NCBI GenBank assembly: GCA_033675265.1
Contig: JAUJYZ010001075.1
Location: 415,501-479,500 of the forward strand
DNA from: Actinostola sp. cb2023
Taxonomy: Eukaryota > Cnidaria > Anthozoa > Actiniaria > Actinostolidae
DNA length: 64,000 nt
Direction: 5' to 3'
The first letter of the stretch is position 1; every line of letters begins with the position of its first letter. Below the pieces are notes generated by a model that was given only the letters and a program-made list of their open reading frames with translations, was not told where the DNA came from and did not search any database. A program made the position numbers and the translations under genes. Shown here in pieces: positions 23,392-35,800 of the stretch.

Positions 23392-23399
23392 TTATATAC
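23392..23399 (-). promoter_or_regulatory. TATA box upstream of the gag-like unit
   Basis: TATATAAG on the minus strand, about 45 nt before ATG 23348. This spacing would put a start site between them and favours ATG 23348 over the in-frame ATG 23378. An ATGCAAAT octamer lies at about 23371-23378. Confidence 0.5.
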
Positions 23400-23470
23400 T
23401 GCTTATTACGTCATCGCACGGGATAATGAATATTCATGAGTATGAATAGCACGAAGAATAGCATTTCAGT

Positions 23471-23551
23471 GCTCATTATGAATTCACCGGGATGTATCCA
23501 TATACAACCCAGGGCTGTATATGGATACATCCCGGTGAATACATAATGAGC
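23471..23551. repeat. Long near-perfect hairpin, 81 bp
   Basis: GCTCATTATGAATTCACCGG and the following CCATATACA block pair with their inverted copies (TGTATATGG, CCGGTGAATACATAATGAGC). Confidence 0.8.
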
Positions 23552-23693
23552 AATTCAATTCAATTCTATTGTTCAACCGGTCAATACCGGAGATAAAGCC
23601 CTATGAATAACAAAGAAAACCGTGTCAAATTAAAACTAAGTGTGTATTATCAAGCGAAATAAATTCATGTTTTATGACAGAAGCCACAATGAA

Positions 23694-23937
23694 GCACAGG
23701 AAGCCCAAACGTAGAAGTGAACTTTAAAATATATCATGTCATTTGCTGAAATGTAGAATGAAAGTTCACAGTTACATTTTGCAACTAAATTCAACTCGCA
23801 GCACTTCACTTTCTATTAGAAACGGCTAGTTTATGTATATATTTGTTATATTTTAGTTACTTATTTTATCAGTTGTTGGTTCGTGTTGATGTCTCATACC
23901 GTAATAAATGCATGTCTGTTTTGGGCTGCCTGTGGAA
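23694..23937. mobile_element. MITE with CACAGGAAGCCCAAA ends
   Basis: GCACAGGAAGCCCAAAC at the left and TTTTGGGCTGCCTGTGG at the right are inverted. The same end motif recurs at 24253, 52652-52800 and 61194, indicating a family. Confidence 0.5.
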
Positions 23938-24029
23938 ACCTCAACCGTGTTGATCGTCGTTGGGATCCCTGTTTTTCGTTTCGCAAGGCATCATGGGTCC
24001 AAGATTCTTGGACCCAGAATCCCTTTCGG

Positions 24030-24228
24030 CATTGTACCATTACAGTCCCTAACAGCATGTAGGCATTTTGTCTGCGCATGCGTAAGAAAATCCAATTTTA
24101 ATGTTATTAACCGCTGACCTGAGCCTAACAGGTAAGCGAGAGAGTGCAACGGCCGAGCGGGGACTGTGGAAGAGTCTATCCACGGGAGCCTTGCGTGACG
24201 AAACTAAGGGCGGCTGCTAAGGAGGCTA
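24030..24228. repeat. Dispersed repeat, copy 2 (inverted relative to 14011-14134)
   Basis: Reverse-complement match to 14011-14134 with about 85 extra bases between TAAGCGAGAG and CAGTCCCTAA. The extra piece is bordered by similar GTTAGG/CCTAAC words, as expected of a nested insertion or a slippage deletion in the other copy. Confidence 0.75.
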
Positions 24229-25129
24229 GCACGTAGCAGGATTATCCGTTTGTTGGGCTACCTGTGGTAGAGATTGACTGGCGTAAAACTAGCGATTTTG
24301 TTCCTTGTGTTATTTTCGTTATTGTTATTTTAGAGAGTGAGTATGAAACTCCTTCAGTAACTGGAGAATTAGGGATGTTTTTGCTCCCAAAACCGCCGAT
24401 GTTTGGCGAGGGACCACAACATGCACATACTTCTTTCCCGAGGTGTCTTGTTACATATCAAGTTAACGGCTAAAAAGAAAAGTCTCCTTACACGGAAGTG
24501 AATTACGTAATTTTTGTTTGTTAACTTCTTTTTAAAAATACATTCAAGGTTGCATTTCCGGTTAAATAACTTCCGGTTTTGTCATTCCCGGTCCACAACA
24601 TATCATTGTCCGCTCAGAGTCGTTGCCAGGGAAACAGTAAAATTTGACTATTTCACGTGATTTCCTCTCGTCCAATGAGAAGCCAGGAAAAATGAACTTT
24701 GACACATAACAATCTCTCCTATAATGTTAGTCTTTCCCCCCCACAAAATTACTTCAAATTAGATGCCACTGAATGCGGTAGATCAAAAAATTATACTCTA
24801 AGTGTCAAAAACTGTAATTATTAAACCAAAATCATTCCTTTTATTCCTCTTTTTTTAAGTAAAATCCTTGGATTTTAAAGTGCAGATTTGAGGGCACAGA
24901 GTCGTTCACATATCAGAGTACTAAGCACACCTACGGTACTGAGCACTGTACGGTAGGGACCTCACAGTACGTCCCAGTAAATAACAAACAAACAAATTAA
25001 CATTTGAAAGAATGACACCAAACTCGAGACGAAAACACGACTATATTGTGAACTGATATTATTGAAAATGACAAATACCCAATGGATGTCGACCATTCTA
25101 GCAACGGTATGGCTACGTAGCAGTAGCTA
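24229..25129. other. Intergenic, no gene seen
   Basis: No supported exon. Contains short relics of the CACAGG...GCCCAA family near 24250. Confidence 0.4.
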
Positions 25130-25385
25130 CAAGGTGTACAGTTGCCATGGTTACGTGCCTCGTTCTAAGGAATTAGTACACCTGCTCATTCCAAGTGATT
25201 AACAGTTTTGTTCAAATGAAATCCTGTCGTTCGTCTATAAGATTATAGAATCATAGAAAACGTTATCTCTTGTCTTACAATGGCTGTTTTATTAGGAGCA
25301 GAGTGTTAAGTGTATCAGTATGATTACGATCGTCCAACAATGAAAACTGAGAAAAGAAAGACAAAGGAAGCAATTCCCATTTCTA
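25130..25385. repeat. Left arm of a near-identical 256/258-bp inverted repeat
   Basis: CAAGGTGTACAGTTGCCATG through AAGCAATTCCCATTTCTA is the reverse complement of 27674-27931 with only a few differences, mostly one short patch near 25173. The two arms enclose about 2.3 kb that includes the signal-peptide exon at 26521. Confidence 0.9.
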
Positions 25386-26520
25386 CTCTTAGAAGCATTT
25401 TTATTCAGAGAAAAATGAGTTTCGTTTTCATAAATTCAGTTGTGGGAACTAGCTTCATGTCGCGCAGATCAAAACCGACACTAGCGGTTGTACATTTGCC
25501 TGTAAGAAACACGACGATAAGGCACACGACGATAAGGGGGGCGGGGGGGATGAGGGGTGGGGGATGAGGGGTTCTCAACAAAGTTTGATTCGGGGAGGCT
25601 CCATGCACCCTTGGTCCAAATCCTTCAGTATCCTTTTATATACCATTTGTTATTGACATAAAAGATAACCGTTTCATATACCTTCCTTAGAAAATGGTAC
25701 TCCTTTCACATGTTGTAATCACAAAGAAAAGATAGAAAAGCGTTTTGGCTAATAGTCGAACGATTTTTACTAAACTTTTCACTTGGAGTGGATCACTTGA
25801 ATGAATCAGCCGTTAGGTGCGTCTGTTCGACTTCTGAATACCTAGATGACAATTTCTCTTCCCTTTTCTATTGTTCAGCCACTGTAAATAAAGATTATTA
25901 TTATTATGTCAGCAACTCGTGAAATCCCGACCCTTTTATATACCTCCAGCCTGAAAAAGGTACCCCTTTCGGTCACCGGTCACCGGTCAACAAACAATAG
26001 TTTTCTGTACCTTGGTAGAGCGCTCAAGTGTAAACACGGCATAAGAGTCAAGTAGTCAGTTTTGGCGCCAAATACAATGACAAAGTGGTGGTGCGCTATC
26101 TTGGTGACTCAGTACTATTGTCCGTCGCTTAGCTCGACCCGTTAGAATACGTTTCTGTGCACACACTACCGCGTATGCACACAGATGTTTTTGTTTATCT
26201 CAAACATTTGGCGCCAGAATGTTCTGCCCCGCGACTCCGAGTACCATCAGTCCGGCAGCATTTTCAACTCAAATATGTCGGTTCGAGGAAAAGTGATACG
26301 GAATCCCGATTAATCCAAAAGCTTGACATATGTCAGCCCTATAACTGTCAACTAATAGGGTATCGACCGCCCAGGGGTATCGATTACGTTCCTTATAAAC
26401 CAGGCTTCGTGTTGGTATAAGACTTATTATTGACAACACGGTTAGCAGAGAAGGAACTCCGTAACCGCTCAGTCGATCGAAACTTCAGCAGATTGCAAAC
26501 TTTTCTGTAGAAAATCCATC

Positions 26521-26566
26521 ATGAAATTTCTTCGCAAACTTTTGGCTTTCTTTGTTTCGTTCTCAG
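26521..26566 (+). CDS. Orphan signal-peptide exon A
   Basis: ATG followed by MKFLRKLLAFFVSFS and a consensus CAG|GTAAGT donor, leaving phase 1. This is the same phase as the first exon of the WSC-like gene at 30857, so it could be an alternative first exon of that gene or a remnant of a paralogue. No partner exon was found between it and the next signal exon. Confidence 0.5.
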
Positions 26567-27032
26567 GTAAGTGTAAAAGCCGTAATTTATATATTTTTAG
26601 TCTGTGTGTGTGTACATTATTTATTGTGAAAACGACAACCTATCACATTATAGTTAGGTATAAACAGGAAAGTAAAGTCTGACGCAGATCATGTCGCAGA
26701 ACATGTAATAAAGTATTTCAATCTGTGTTTCTATTTTATTTTCGTCTTTACACACAGTGGTATTTTAATATTATTCCTGTTTTGGCGCCAAAGGTCCACC
26801 GACAATCCCCGGCGACAATCCCTCCCTGCATTAGCCTGAATCACGGGGCCTGAATGTTGCTGGTGCTTGATGAAACCTCTATTAACTAAAGATAACACTA
26901 TAAACAAGTGTGCATTCGAAACGTTTATATCGGCTAAGAATAAGAGAGATTCAGCCCTCGAGGTAGTTAAGGTCAGTTTGGGCGGCAAGAAATTTAAAAA
27001 CGTTTTGTCATTATATTTTGGCGCTTAAACCA

Positions 27033-27083
27033 TAGTCTCCCTCGCAGCCGTGCTAAGTGTCGTCACGCAATGCTCTCTCCCCT
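27033..27083. repeat. Partial AGTCTCCCTCGCAGCCG family copy
   Basis: TAGTCTCCCTCGCAGCCGTG followed by TAAGTGTCGTCACGCAATGC. This is one half of the hairpin element seen complete at 8402-8472. Confidence 0.7.
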
Positions 27084-27581
27084 CAGACACTACTTAAACC
27101 AAGGCTGACATGTACTTGACTCCTGACACTCCTTGAGCATCAGAAATCTCCAATTTCTCTTCAGATGAAGAAAACCGACAACGCCTAGCTTAGTCTTTAT
27201 CCCCTGACCTCGCTTGCGCGTGCGGAATCGTAAAGAATTAGGGGTAACTCTGGGAAGGCCAATATAACCTGTCATATGCACATGTATTGGAAACGCCTTC
27301 AAAAGAGAAGCAGTAGTATAACTTTTGAATCAAAGGTAAACTGAAACACTTCGAGCAATGATCGAGTTTACTCGTGTTTATTTCGTGTGTGACTGGTTTG
27401 CGTTGATCGTCACTCGTCACTGACAAAACCCTGAAAGTAAGTCGTGGACAGTGACCACATTGCCTCAGTGGTCTGAAACTAGAGAAGATCAAATGCATGT
27501 AGACTGATTCCATAAGCAGATAAGTCGGTCCCAGTTCGCTCCGTGTCGATCCATGTTGCTAGTTGAGCGACAAAACAGCGA

Positions 27582-27630
27582 CTTATAGAATCAGTCTAGA
27601 TCAAACTTTGATCTAGACTGATTCTATAAG
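27582..27630. repeat. Perfect 24-bp palindrome with 1-base spacer
   Basis: CTTATAGAATCAGTCTAGAT-CAAA, one base, then its exact reverse complement. A related word, TAGACTGATTCCATAAG, lies about 80 bp upstream, suggesting a small foldback element just inside the right inverted-repeat arm. Confidence 0.85.
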
Positions 27631-27673
27631 ATACTCACTTTTTTCCTCAGTACAAATACTTTAAAAGTTTTGT

Positions 27674-27931
27674 TAGAAATGGGAATTGCTTCCTTTGTCT
27701 TTCTTTTCTCAGTTTTCATTGTTGGACGATCGTAATCATACTGATACACTTAACACTCTGCTCCTAATAAAACAGCCATTGTAAGACAAGAGATAACGTT
27801 TTCTATGATTCTATAATCTTATAGACGAACGACAGGATTTCATTTGAACAAAACTGTTAATCACTTGGAATGAGCAGGTGCACTAGGAATCCTTAGAACG
27901 AGGCACGTAACCATGGCAACTGTACACCTTG
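27674..27931. repeat. Right arm of the 256/258-bp inverted repeat
   Basis: Inverted partner of 25130-25385. Similarity stops abruptly at TAGAAATGGG on the inner side and TACACCTTG on the outer side. Confidence 0.9.
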
Positions 27932-28719
27932 CTCAGTGATCAAATCACGTGCTGATAGTCGTGTCACTGTTGATAATAAAGCTAATCCGCGCTGAAAGAC
28001 GGCATCCACCGTCATTTCTGGGCATACGTCATAGCGGCGGTCACCAAGGCAACCAAGAGACCACGAGGCATGAGCAAACTGTTGTTTGATGTTCGAAACA
28101 CTGAAACTTTTTAATATTTGTTTTCAGTTAGTTTTGTAAAATATTTTGTGATGGTAAATGTTTTATAATGATATTTCATTGAAACAGTTTTACCGACTGC
28201 AAAAATGGCGACCGGAATCAGTCAATTTCATTTTAGTGTAGTTTGTACAGCCATTTTTTTAAAGAGTATACTAACAAACATAAAGCTACAGCATTTTTAG
28301 AGCGATTGTACAAAAACGCAAAACGTTATAACGACTTGAAATTACAAAGATTTGTATGGGAAATTGAGCGTTGGACTGATTAGCCTCGTTTCCATGCATT
28401 TGCTAGAATTGAAATGCAATGGTTATTAACTTCACACAATGGTTTCATTTACACTGATGGGCTTTTGGTGTATTATATCTCTCTCTCTGAAAAGCCCTTT
28501 TGGGTCGATATAATAAATGGACATTATATCACATGAACTGTCTTGCAAACAATGATATTATATTTACTATAAACTCGTATCTTTCCTCACTTTATGCAAA
28601 TTACCCCGTTTAATCTCCTCGTTATCTCAATCTGACTCACAAAAAAAAACCCGTAACGAATAGTTAAGGGGATGACTTACTACTCTCTAGATCGAATATA
28701 TGATGTGGTTTAATATGTT

Positions 28720-29062
28720 GGGACGCTCCTTCTCCATTCGGCTGCACCAAAACTTTGGAATGCCCTGCCTTAACACTTAATAAAGAAAGTAAGAACCTGG
28801 ACAGTTTTAAGAAAGGCTTATATAGGCGCCGTTCACACGGGACCGGACGAATTTTTAGCCGTTCAAAATGTCGGTGCGTTTAGGCGTTCCGTTCACACGG
28901 AACTGTGCTATACGGTTCTATACAAAATATTATACAATGAGATAATTTCACTCATGATTTATCCATTTTTATCATCATTTTTTTTAATGTTATTTTTCAC
29001 CCAGTTGTAAAATGCGCCGTATTTAGTGCGTTATATAAGAACCTTTTATTAATCTTATTCTT
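28720..29062 (+). mobile_element. Degenerate LINE 3' end
   Basis: The plus strand encodes LLLHSAAPKLWNALP and, in a shifted frame, NLDSFKKGLY, the conserved C-terminal pattern of CR1/jockey-like ORF2. A tail ending GTGCGTTATATAAGAAC...TTATTCTTATTATT follows. A foreign GCGCCGTTCACACGG segment lies at 28826-28910. Confidence 0.55.
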
Positions 29063-29683
29063 ATTATTGCATCCCAAGTATACATACAATTAACCCACTA
29101 TAATACTCTACGTCCAGTTAGAAATAGCGCCGTGGTGTACAAGAGACAGCACTTACTATTTATTTATTTAATTCTTTAGCTTTTATTTTATTTATAACAG
29201 TTCAGTTTCTTGGCCTCGAAATCATAAATTATGCGGACCAGTTCTCATGAGCAATAATTTGAGAAGGAGTTCTAATTGCTTTCCTTGTTAACCCCACGCT
29301 GGTATAGTCGGTATCTGCTTTGTCTTCGGTAATAGGAAAGGATCTAATTAAAAACTGGTTAAGGAGAGGAATAAAAGGAAAAGAAATATATGAAATGATG
29401 AAAAGAAATGATTTCGAAATGGTGCGTAGCTGAACTTGGTTGTAATTTATGTCTGTCAAATGTTGTTTACATTCGATGTGCTCCATAGACCTTTTCGTGT
29501 TGTTTTATTGACAATATAAAGCGTCAGTTCAACAGGGTAGCGGCGCATTGAAACAAATGACGCGTAGTCATTGAACTTTTAATTAGTTAAAAATTGTACA
29601 AATCAGACTTGCGGCAAATCGCATAAAAGAGAAAACACGAGAGAACACACCTTCACTTTGAACAAGACTCGAGCTGCTTAACT

Positions 29684-29738
29684 ATGAAAATGGCGAACGC
29701 TTTTAATTTACTCGTGGTTGTCATCGTCTGTTCTCAAG
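29684..29738 (+). CDS. Orphan signal-peptide exon B
   Basis: MKMANAFNLLVVVIVCSQ followed by a CAAG|GTAACC donor in phase 1. The last bases, TCTCAAGGTAAC, are identical to the end of the exon at 30857. It is preceded by a GCATAAAAGA TATA-like box about 60 nt upstream. Either an alternative first exon of the WSC-like gene or a duplicated promoter and signal exon. Confidence 0.55.
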
Positions 29739-30856
29739 GTAACCGCATTATTTACATGATGTAAGAAAGGATTGATATGTTTTCATCCACTAAGAAACGA
29801 ATGATAAAAGTATTACGAATTTGTACTTGAGATACAAATGATACACTGCGAGGCAGAAAGGCTGTATAGCAAGCTAAGAAAAAGTTTACCGAACTTGCGA
29901 AAAGAGTTAGTCGACTAGCCATGTCAACTGAGAGATTACGTTCTATTATCATATATAACTTTGTTCAGAAAGGCTACAATTCATAACCAAGCAACCGTAC
30001 TGAAATAACCTTTTAAATGTTCGTAGTTCATGTAGTTCTAGTGTGTAAAGAAAGCGGTACACAAAAGCAGTTCGTGAATCAGTCTCGTTGGTGTTTTTGT
30101 AAATTCCTTTGTAAATATGGAGAGAGTACGGAGTAAAACTATTGTCAGGATATCGCTGGGAAGAATGATTAGAACCTACTATGTGAAGAAAATCCTCTTT
30201 TGTGAAGTTAAATCTTATCTTTTCGGCTGTAGTCAAGACCGAAAACTATCGAAAAACATTCAACGTTGCTGTCGTGAATTAAAGAATCTGAAAGTTAAGC
30301 ATCGAGGGATCAGAAATTGACTGATTAGCGTCAGATGCTATGCCCCAATAGTTCGACAATCAGCCCTTATAAGCTTTTGATATTACGGAATAAAAATAAA
30401 CAAATAGCTTCCTGAGCTTCTGATTGTTAGTAATAATAAATTGTTGGTTGAACTTATGGAACGATACAACACTGTTTAAAAAAAAAGCGCTATCATCTAT
30501 TAGGATTTTATAAGTCAGGTTTCGCAGTGAGACACTGACTTACAAGTGATAACAAGTGATAAGCCGTTATACTTAGCTATATATCGAGAGTTATATCATA
30601 TTGGCAAACTGTTTGTTTGTAATTTTGTTGGTTCTAATTTCTACTCTTCGTAAACCACTTTACTGTCACTTAAGATCAAATAGATTAGCATTTTATCATC
30701 AATCAATCATATTGTGGACTGGGCTTTTATGGGGCTTTTATACTGAAGCGTACCGCATTGATATAGTTCAGTAGCGACTGGCAAATACCACAGTACCTCA
30801 CTCTATTCAAGTCTATACTCAGACAACAACTGTATTGAGTTGTGTAAAGTTTGAAA

Positions 30857-32823
30857 ATGTCCCTTTCGGCCAATTTCTTCATCTTGCTGTTTGCTGCCAC
30901 GACGTTCTCTCAAGGTAACCAGGAATGTGTGGATTGCATAGTCTTTTTTATCTATTGTTTGTGCAATGCGCTATAGCTACTAATAGTGACGTCGCCGGGA
31001 GCAAGTTTGCCGGCTGGTCATAACTTTATGCTTTTAATATAATTTGTTTTTAATAACAGCGTCTTTCGGCTTTCACGTTGCTGATGAGCTCTGTTCAGAC
31101 ATATTGTTTGTAATACACATCATTAAACCCAACTCTGTGGAAAATGACATACGACAACTGAATCCTTTCTGTTTCACGATACTCACGTTTTTATCATTTT
31201 GAGAATTTAGTTTACTCGAATAGACAAACAGATGTTTTCTCGGGAGATTATAACAACTCTTGTTCGTGTTTTCACATTTCATTAAATAGTCGACAAAAGA
31301 ATCACTGCATGGGATAAAAAAACTGATCTTTAATTGACATAATTATTTACGGTGAAACTTTCTTTACCGCACGAATAACCTGTACGCTGCTGGGGTTTCT
31401 TGTTGTTGTTGCATTTCTCACTGGATTAGCCGTTGTTCTATTCTGTTAGTATGCATAAGATTCAACGCCCAAAGATAACGTAAACTGGAATACACTTTAT
31501 ATCAAACATAGACCAAACATACAGTAAACTCGTCCAATATCAATTCACTGAGACCCTTTTGTCATAAGGAAAATCCAGAATGATCTCTTTATGAGAGTCT
31601 AATGTGTAGTAATTGTACGATCCCAATCATGAACAGTTGAATCAAACAAAACCTAGATTACGCTAACTCCTACTAACTACTTTGTCTATTTTGGGCCGAT
31701 ACATTCTCAAAAAGGCCAGTCCGTGTAGTCACTCGACGAGCTGTCACGTGACGACAAACAAAGCTCTTGATATTCATGAAGATATTGTAGATACATAGTT
31801 TCAATACCGATAAAGATGCAGGTGTTTTGGGGATGGATATATTTGCAATGAATCAGTGAACTACCTTTCAGTATAAAATAGATTTCATGAACGATCTTAT
31901 TGAGAATGTTATTAATAATTCATGACTAAAATTAAATACAATAGAAATCATCAAATAAAGCGTATCAGAGATCTGTAAATCGTACTCAGAATGTTATAGT
32001 ACGGCAAAAAGACGAGTATACAAACTGCATGATTCAGTCGAATAAATAAATAAATATTTTTAATATCCTTTTGAAAGAAGAGTATTTTTTAGTCTTATAA
32101 CTACGATAGTTAGTGGCGGCCGAATGTAAAACTACTCGTTTAGAATTATTCCTACTGTCGTTACTTTGTAAAATTTCTCTGATATTCACCTGTGTGATTG
32201 TACTAAAACAATTATTCGCCGACTCTGGCTTAGTGAAATTTAGACAGAATGAACGATTGAATGGGTGAATGAATAAAGGAATGATTAAATGAAAGAGAGA
32301 AAGTGAAATAGAAGAGGGAAGAAATAAAACCAACATACGTGGATATTAAACATTGTACAATAGTGAACAATATATTTTTAATCTGATCGATTTCGCCGCT
32401 ATTATCACAATCGTTACCATCAATTAGCAGTACTTAAGTGAACATTTAGCTCTTTTACCTTGATAATTGCTTGGTTATCATAATATATGAAAGGGTTGGA
32501 TGTTGTTATATATATTGTAACATATATTGTTCAGCTTTTACTATAGTGAACTAATATATATATTTCATGCTAAATACATTGACACGTTAACAAAGTTATT
32601 TATTTATTTATTTATTTATTTATTCATTCCGTTCATTCATTCATTTATTTATTTATTTATTTATTCATCCATTCATTCATTCATTCATTCATTTATTTAT
32701 TCATTCATTCATTTCATTCATTCATTCATTTATTCATTCATTCATTCATTCATTTATTCATTCATTCATTTATTCATTCATTCATTCATTCATTCATTCA
32801 TTTATTTATTTATTTTATTTCAT

Positions 32824-32862
<39 letters not shown>

Positions 32863-35800
32863 TGTTTCTTTGATGTAATCTGTTTTTGTTTCGTCATAAA
32901 ACCATGTATCGAATAGGTAACTTTTGTTTACTTCAAATTTCTTTATCCTTGAAATGAAAATAGAACTGAACATTCATCCTACGTCGGGAGATGGGCTGAC
33001 TTATGTCCCCAAACTGACTAAGACGTTCATCTGAAGTTGTTCGATCAAAATACCTCTTGTCAGTTTCTCAGTATCAAAACATTTTTGTGTGGTTTTAAAA
33101 GTTAAAACGACCTCAGAATACTATTTGTTTTCAAAATGGTCACTGGTTTCATCGTGGACTCTCTGAAATTGATGTTGTACAATCGATGTTTCAATATTAA
33201 ATCGGTATTTTCAAAACTGTTGAACGCCATTGATTAATTTACTTATGCATTGTGGAAAGGATTGGCCCACCCGCATCACTAAACTAACCCAGTGTTATTT
33301 GTAGTTTTAGTCGAAGCAAAATGGAAGTGTAGTAATTGTGGAATCCATTATAAAGCTATTGGCTGCTACAAGGATGATTCGCGCAGACCTCTACCCGAAC
33401 AGATCCTCAACGAGCGAGACACTACAAGCATAGTATACGGAGGACGATTGATTAACTGGCACGACTGGGATAACTACATCGAAGGCTTTGCGTGCAGATG
33501 TGCAGAATTGGCCCAAAAGAAAGGATACAGCGTGTTTGGCTTACAGTTCTACGGTAATATTTGCTGGTCCGCTTACATCAAGTGAAAGTAGAGACAACTA
33601 CCACTGTCTAGCAGCATCAATTTGTTTTCTCATGTTACTTTCCGTCAGAACGCTAGATTTTATGTCCATTGATTTCACATTTTCAAGGTCTTCATTGTAG
33701 AAGTATACGAATTTCTTCACCCTGATAAACGTTTTTTTCTTTGAAGGTGAATGTTGGAGTGGAGCGAGTCTTGCGAGTTCCAAAGCGGTTGGAGCAGCCA
33801 CAGGTTCTTATGACTGCATAGGACCACAGTATAAGCCATGCTCCCAATTCAGTAGACACTGCGTGGGATCACAATTCAAAAATTTCATCTACCAAATCGG
33901 TAAGCAAACGTATTTTCTCATTGTGGTCTTCCTGTGGTATACGAGGTCGAGACTAGACTGGTAACATGTCGAAAGTTTCTAATTCATTTACCGCATGCTT
34001 GGGTTGGTAAAGGCTTGTTTCCATAACCCAAGTCGCCCTTGGCCGATCAAACAACAGAGCGAATCTATTGTGTTACTGCATCGTTCTATTGTTTTATATT
34101 AATTAATAATGAGGTCCTTTTGAGGCATCCCATTTAGCCGCAACCGCTTGGGTTGCACGTTACGTCATAGCAGCCATGTGGTTGGATGACAATAACAAAG
34201 CATTCCTCATTAGCTTCTCTTGTTAGATCATCCAACATGGCGGCTGTTTCATTGTTATTTCTCTCACATGCCATTGTAATCCAATCGTCAAATAAACGCC
34301 CGTACCCTCCTCATTGAGGTTCGACGATGGTTTTATTAAGACCATTAACGGTTCCAAATATAATTAACCATGGACATTTCTGTTGATCAGTTCCTGATTG
34401 TAACCTAAAGTTGGACGGTCTTGGATGTTATGCTGATAGGCACCAAAAAGGAGCCCGTCCACTTCCACTATACTTCTTGACTGACAGGGACGCGTCGCTG
34501 GATATCTCTTCGAAAATAATCGACTGGCGTAATTGGGACGTCTACATGCCAGAACTGGCTTGTCGTTGTGCCAATAAAGCTAAGGAACTGGGACATAACA
34601 CGTTTGGACTTCAATATTATGGTAATTAAGACATTAAGAATTAAGACATTTCTTTTTAAAAACACTTTTAATACCATTTTTTAAATTGTTAATCGTATAC
34701 ATTTAGGCATGTATATAGTATTTTCTTTTATTTAGCAATAAGTATTATTATTATAATTATGGATTTTTTTTACTAATGTGAGGGGGGGTCCCAAAGAAAA
34801 AAATGATAAAAGGGGGGGGGGGGGTCTTCGAATTTTCTGAGAGCGTACAGACAGAAAAAGAGGGAGAAATGATTTGCCTAATAAATAATTAAAACTGACA
34901 ACAGCAAACAGTCAGTTAGATCTATAAAGAAATACAGTGAAGGTTCAATTTTTAACTGGTTCCGAATGTTTCACTGATACCAATTTCCTGATACATCCCT
35001 TTTTATAAATAGTCCAAGAAATACTAAAAGTTTCTCATTTTTGCTAGCATAGTTGTATCATTTACTGGCAATAATCAGAAGCCCATAAGTAGGAGCATCC
35101 ATGCTACATATTGGGTCTATGTCACTTTTGCTATTTTTAGAACACGATTTCTCGAAATCATAGTGACCAATCACTGTGCACTTCCGGTTTTATTTGCAGC
35201 AACTCGTTTTATTTGCAGCAACTGTACTCGTTTTATTTGTTGCAACTCGTTTTATTTGCAGCAACTCGTTTTATTAATTTGCCACAACTCGTTAATTTGC
35301 AGCAACAGTGATTGGTCAATTTCGTGCTATAACTGAAATAGCCAAACTTGTTCAAACGCTGTGACAGATTTTAATGCTACATGGATGCTCCTACTTATGG
35401 GCTCCTGCAACAATATAATGCAAGAGAATATGAGGTCATATTCAGGGACGGATACAGGGGGGTGGATTGGGCGGCTAACCACCCCCCTCTAGAGGTTTAA
35501 CTGATAGAAAATATGAATTAGAAGTATTGTAAGTGTTCTAACACTCCAATTCATGTTTCGCGTTATTACACAGTTTAGGAGAAACCGGTTGTAAACCAGC
35601 CTTAGTCAGAGCAGAACACGATTCATAGCGCGTTCTTACGGACTTTCGTGAATTAAAGGATTGTCCGAATTGATTCAGCCTTCGAAATTCTCAAGTGCTA
35701 TCAGCATTGGTTTGCTGAGACAGTGTAGGAAGTAATTAACGATACGCGTAAATCACAACTAACTCTTGGACAACGCTGGAAATAGTATTTCCGAGCCTCT

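Larger units (their letters stand above)
17216..23399 (-). mobile_element. DIRS-like tyrosine-recombinase retroelement, damaged
   Basis: On the minus strand, in order: a gag-like unit with a CCHC knuckle (23348-21337), RT plus RNase H (21015-18769) and tyrosine recombinase (18604-17216). RT-RNase H followed by a tyrosine recombinase in place of an integrase defines the DIRS/YR order. No DUF/methyltransferase, protease or DDE integrase was seen. I could not identify the split or inverted terminal repeats, so the outer limits are those of the coding units. Frameshifts in the recombinase and one stop plus a frameshift in gag suggest an inactive copy, although the 733-codon RT frame is fully open. 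Confidence 0.75.

Noticed and set aside
26157..26420. 87-codon plus-strand frame upstream of signal exon A
   Set aside because: No recognisable motif and no splice support. Possibly non-coding upstream sequence.
31690..31920. Possible second Tc1/mariner-like MITE (CATTCTCAAAAAGGC and TTATTGAGAATG)
   Set aside because: Only short matches to the ends of 8531-8916 and no clear TA-flanked boundaries.
32527..32916. 129-codon Ile/Phe/His/Ser-rich frame
   Set aside because: Translation of the ATTT/ATTC microsatellite in intron 1 of the WSC-like gene.
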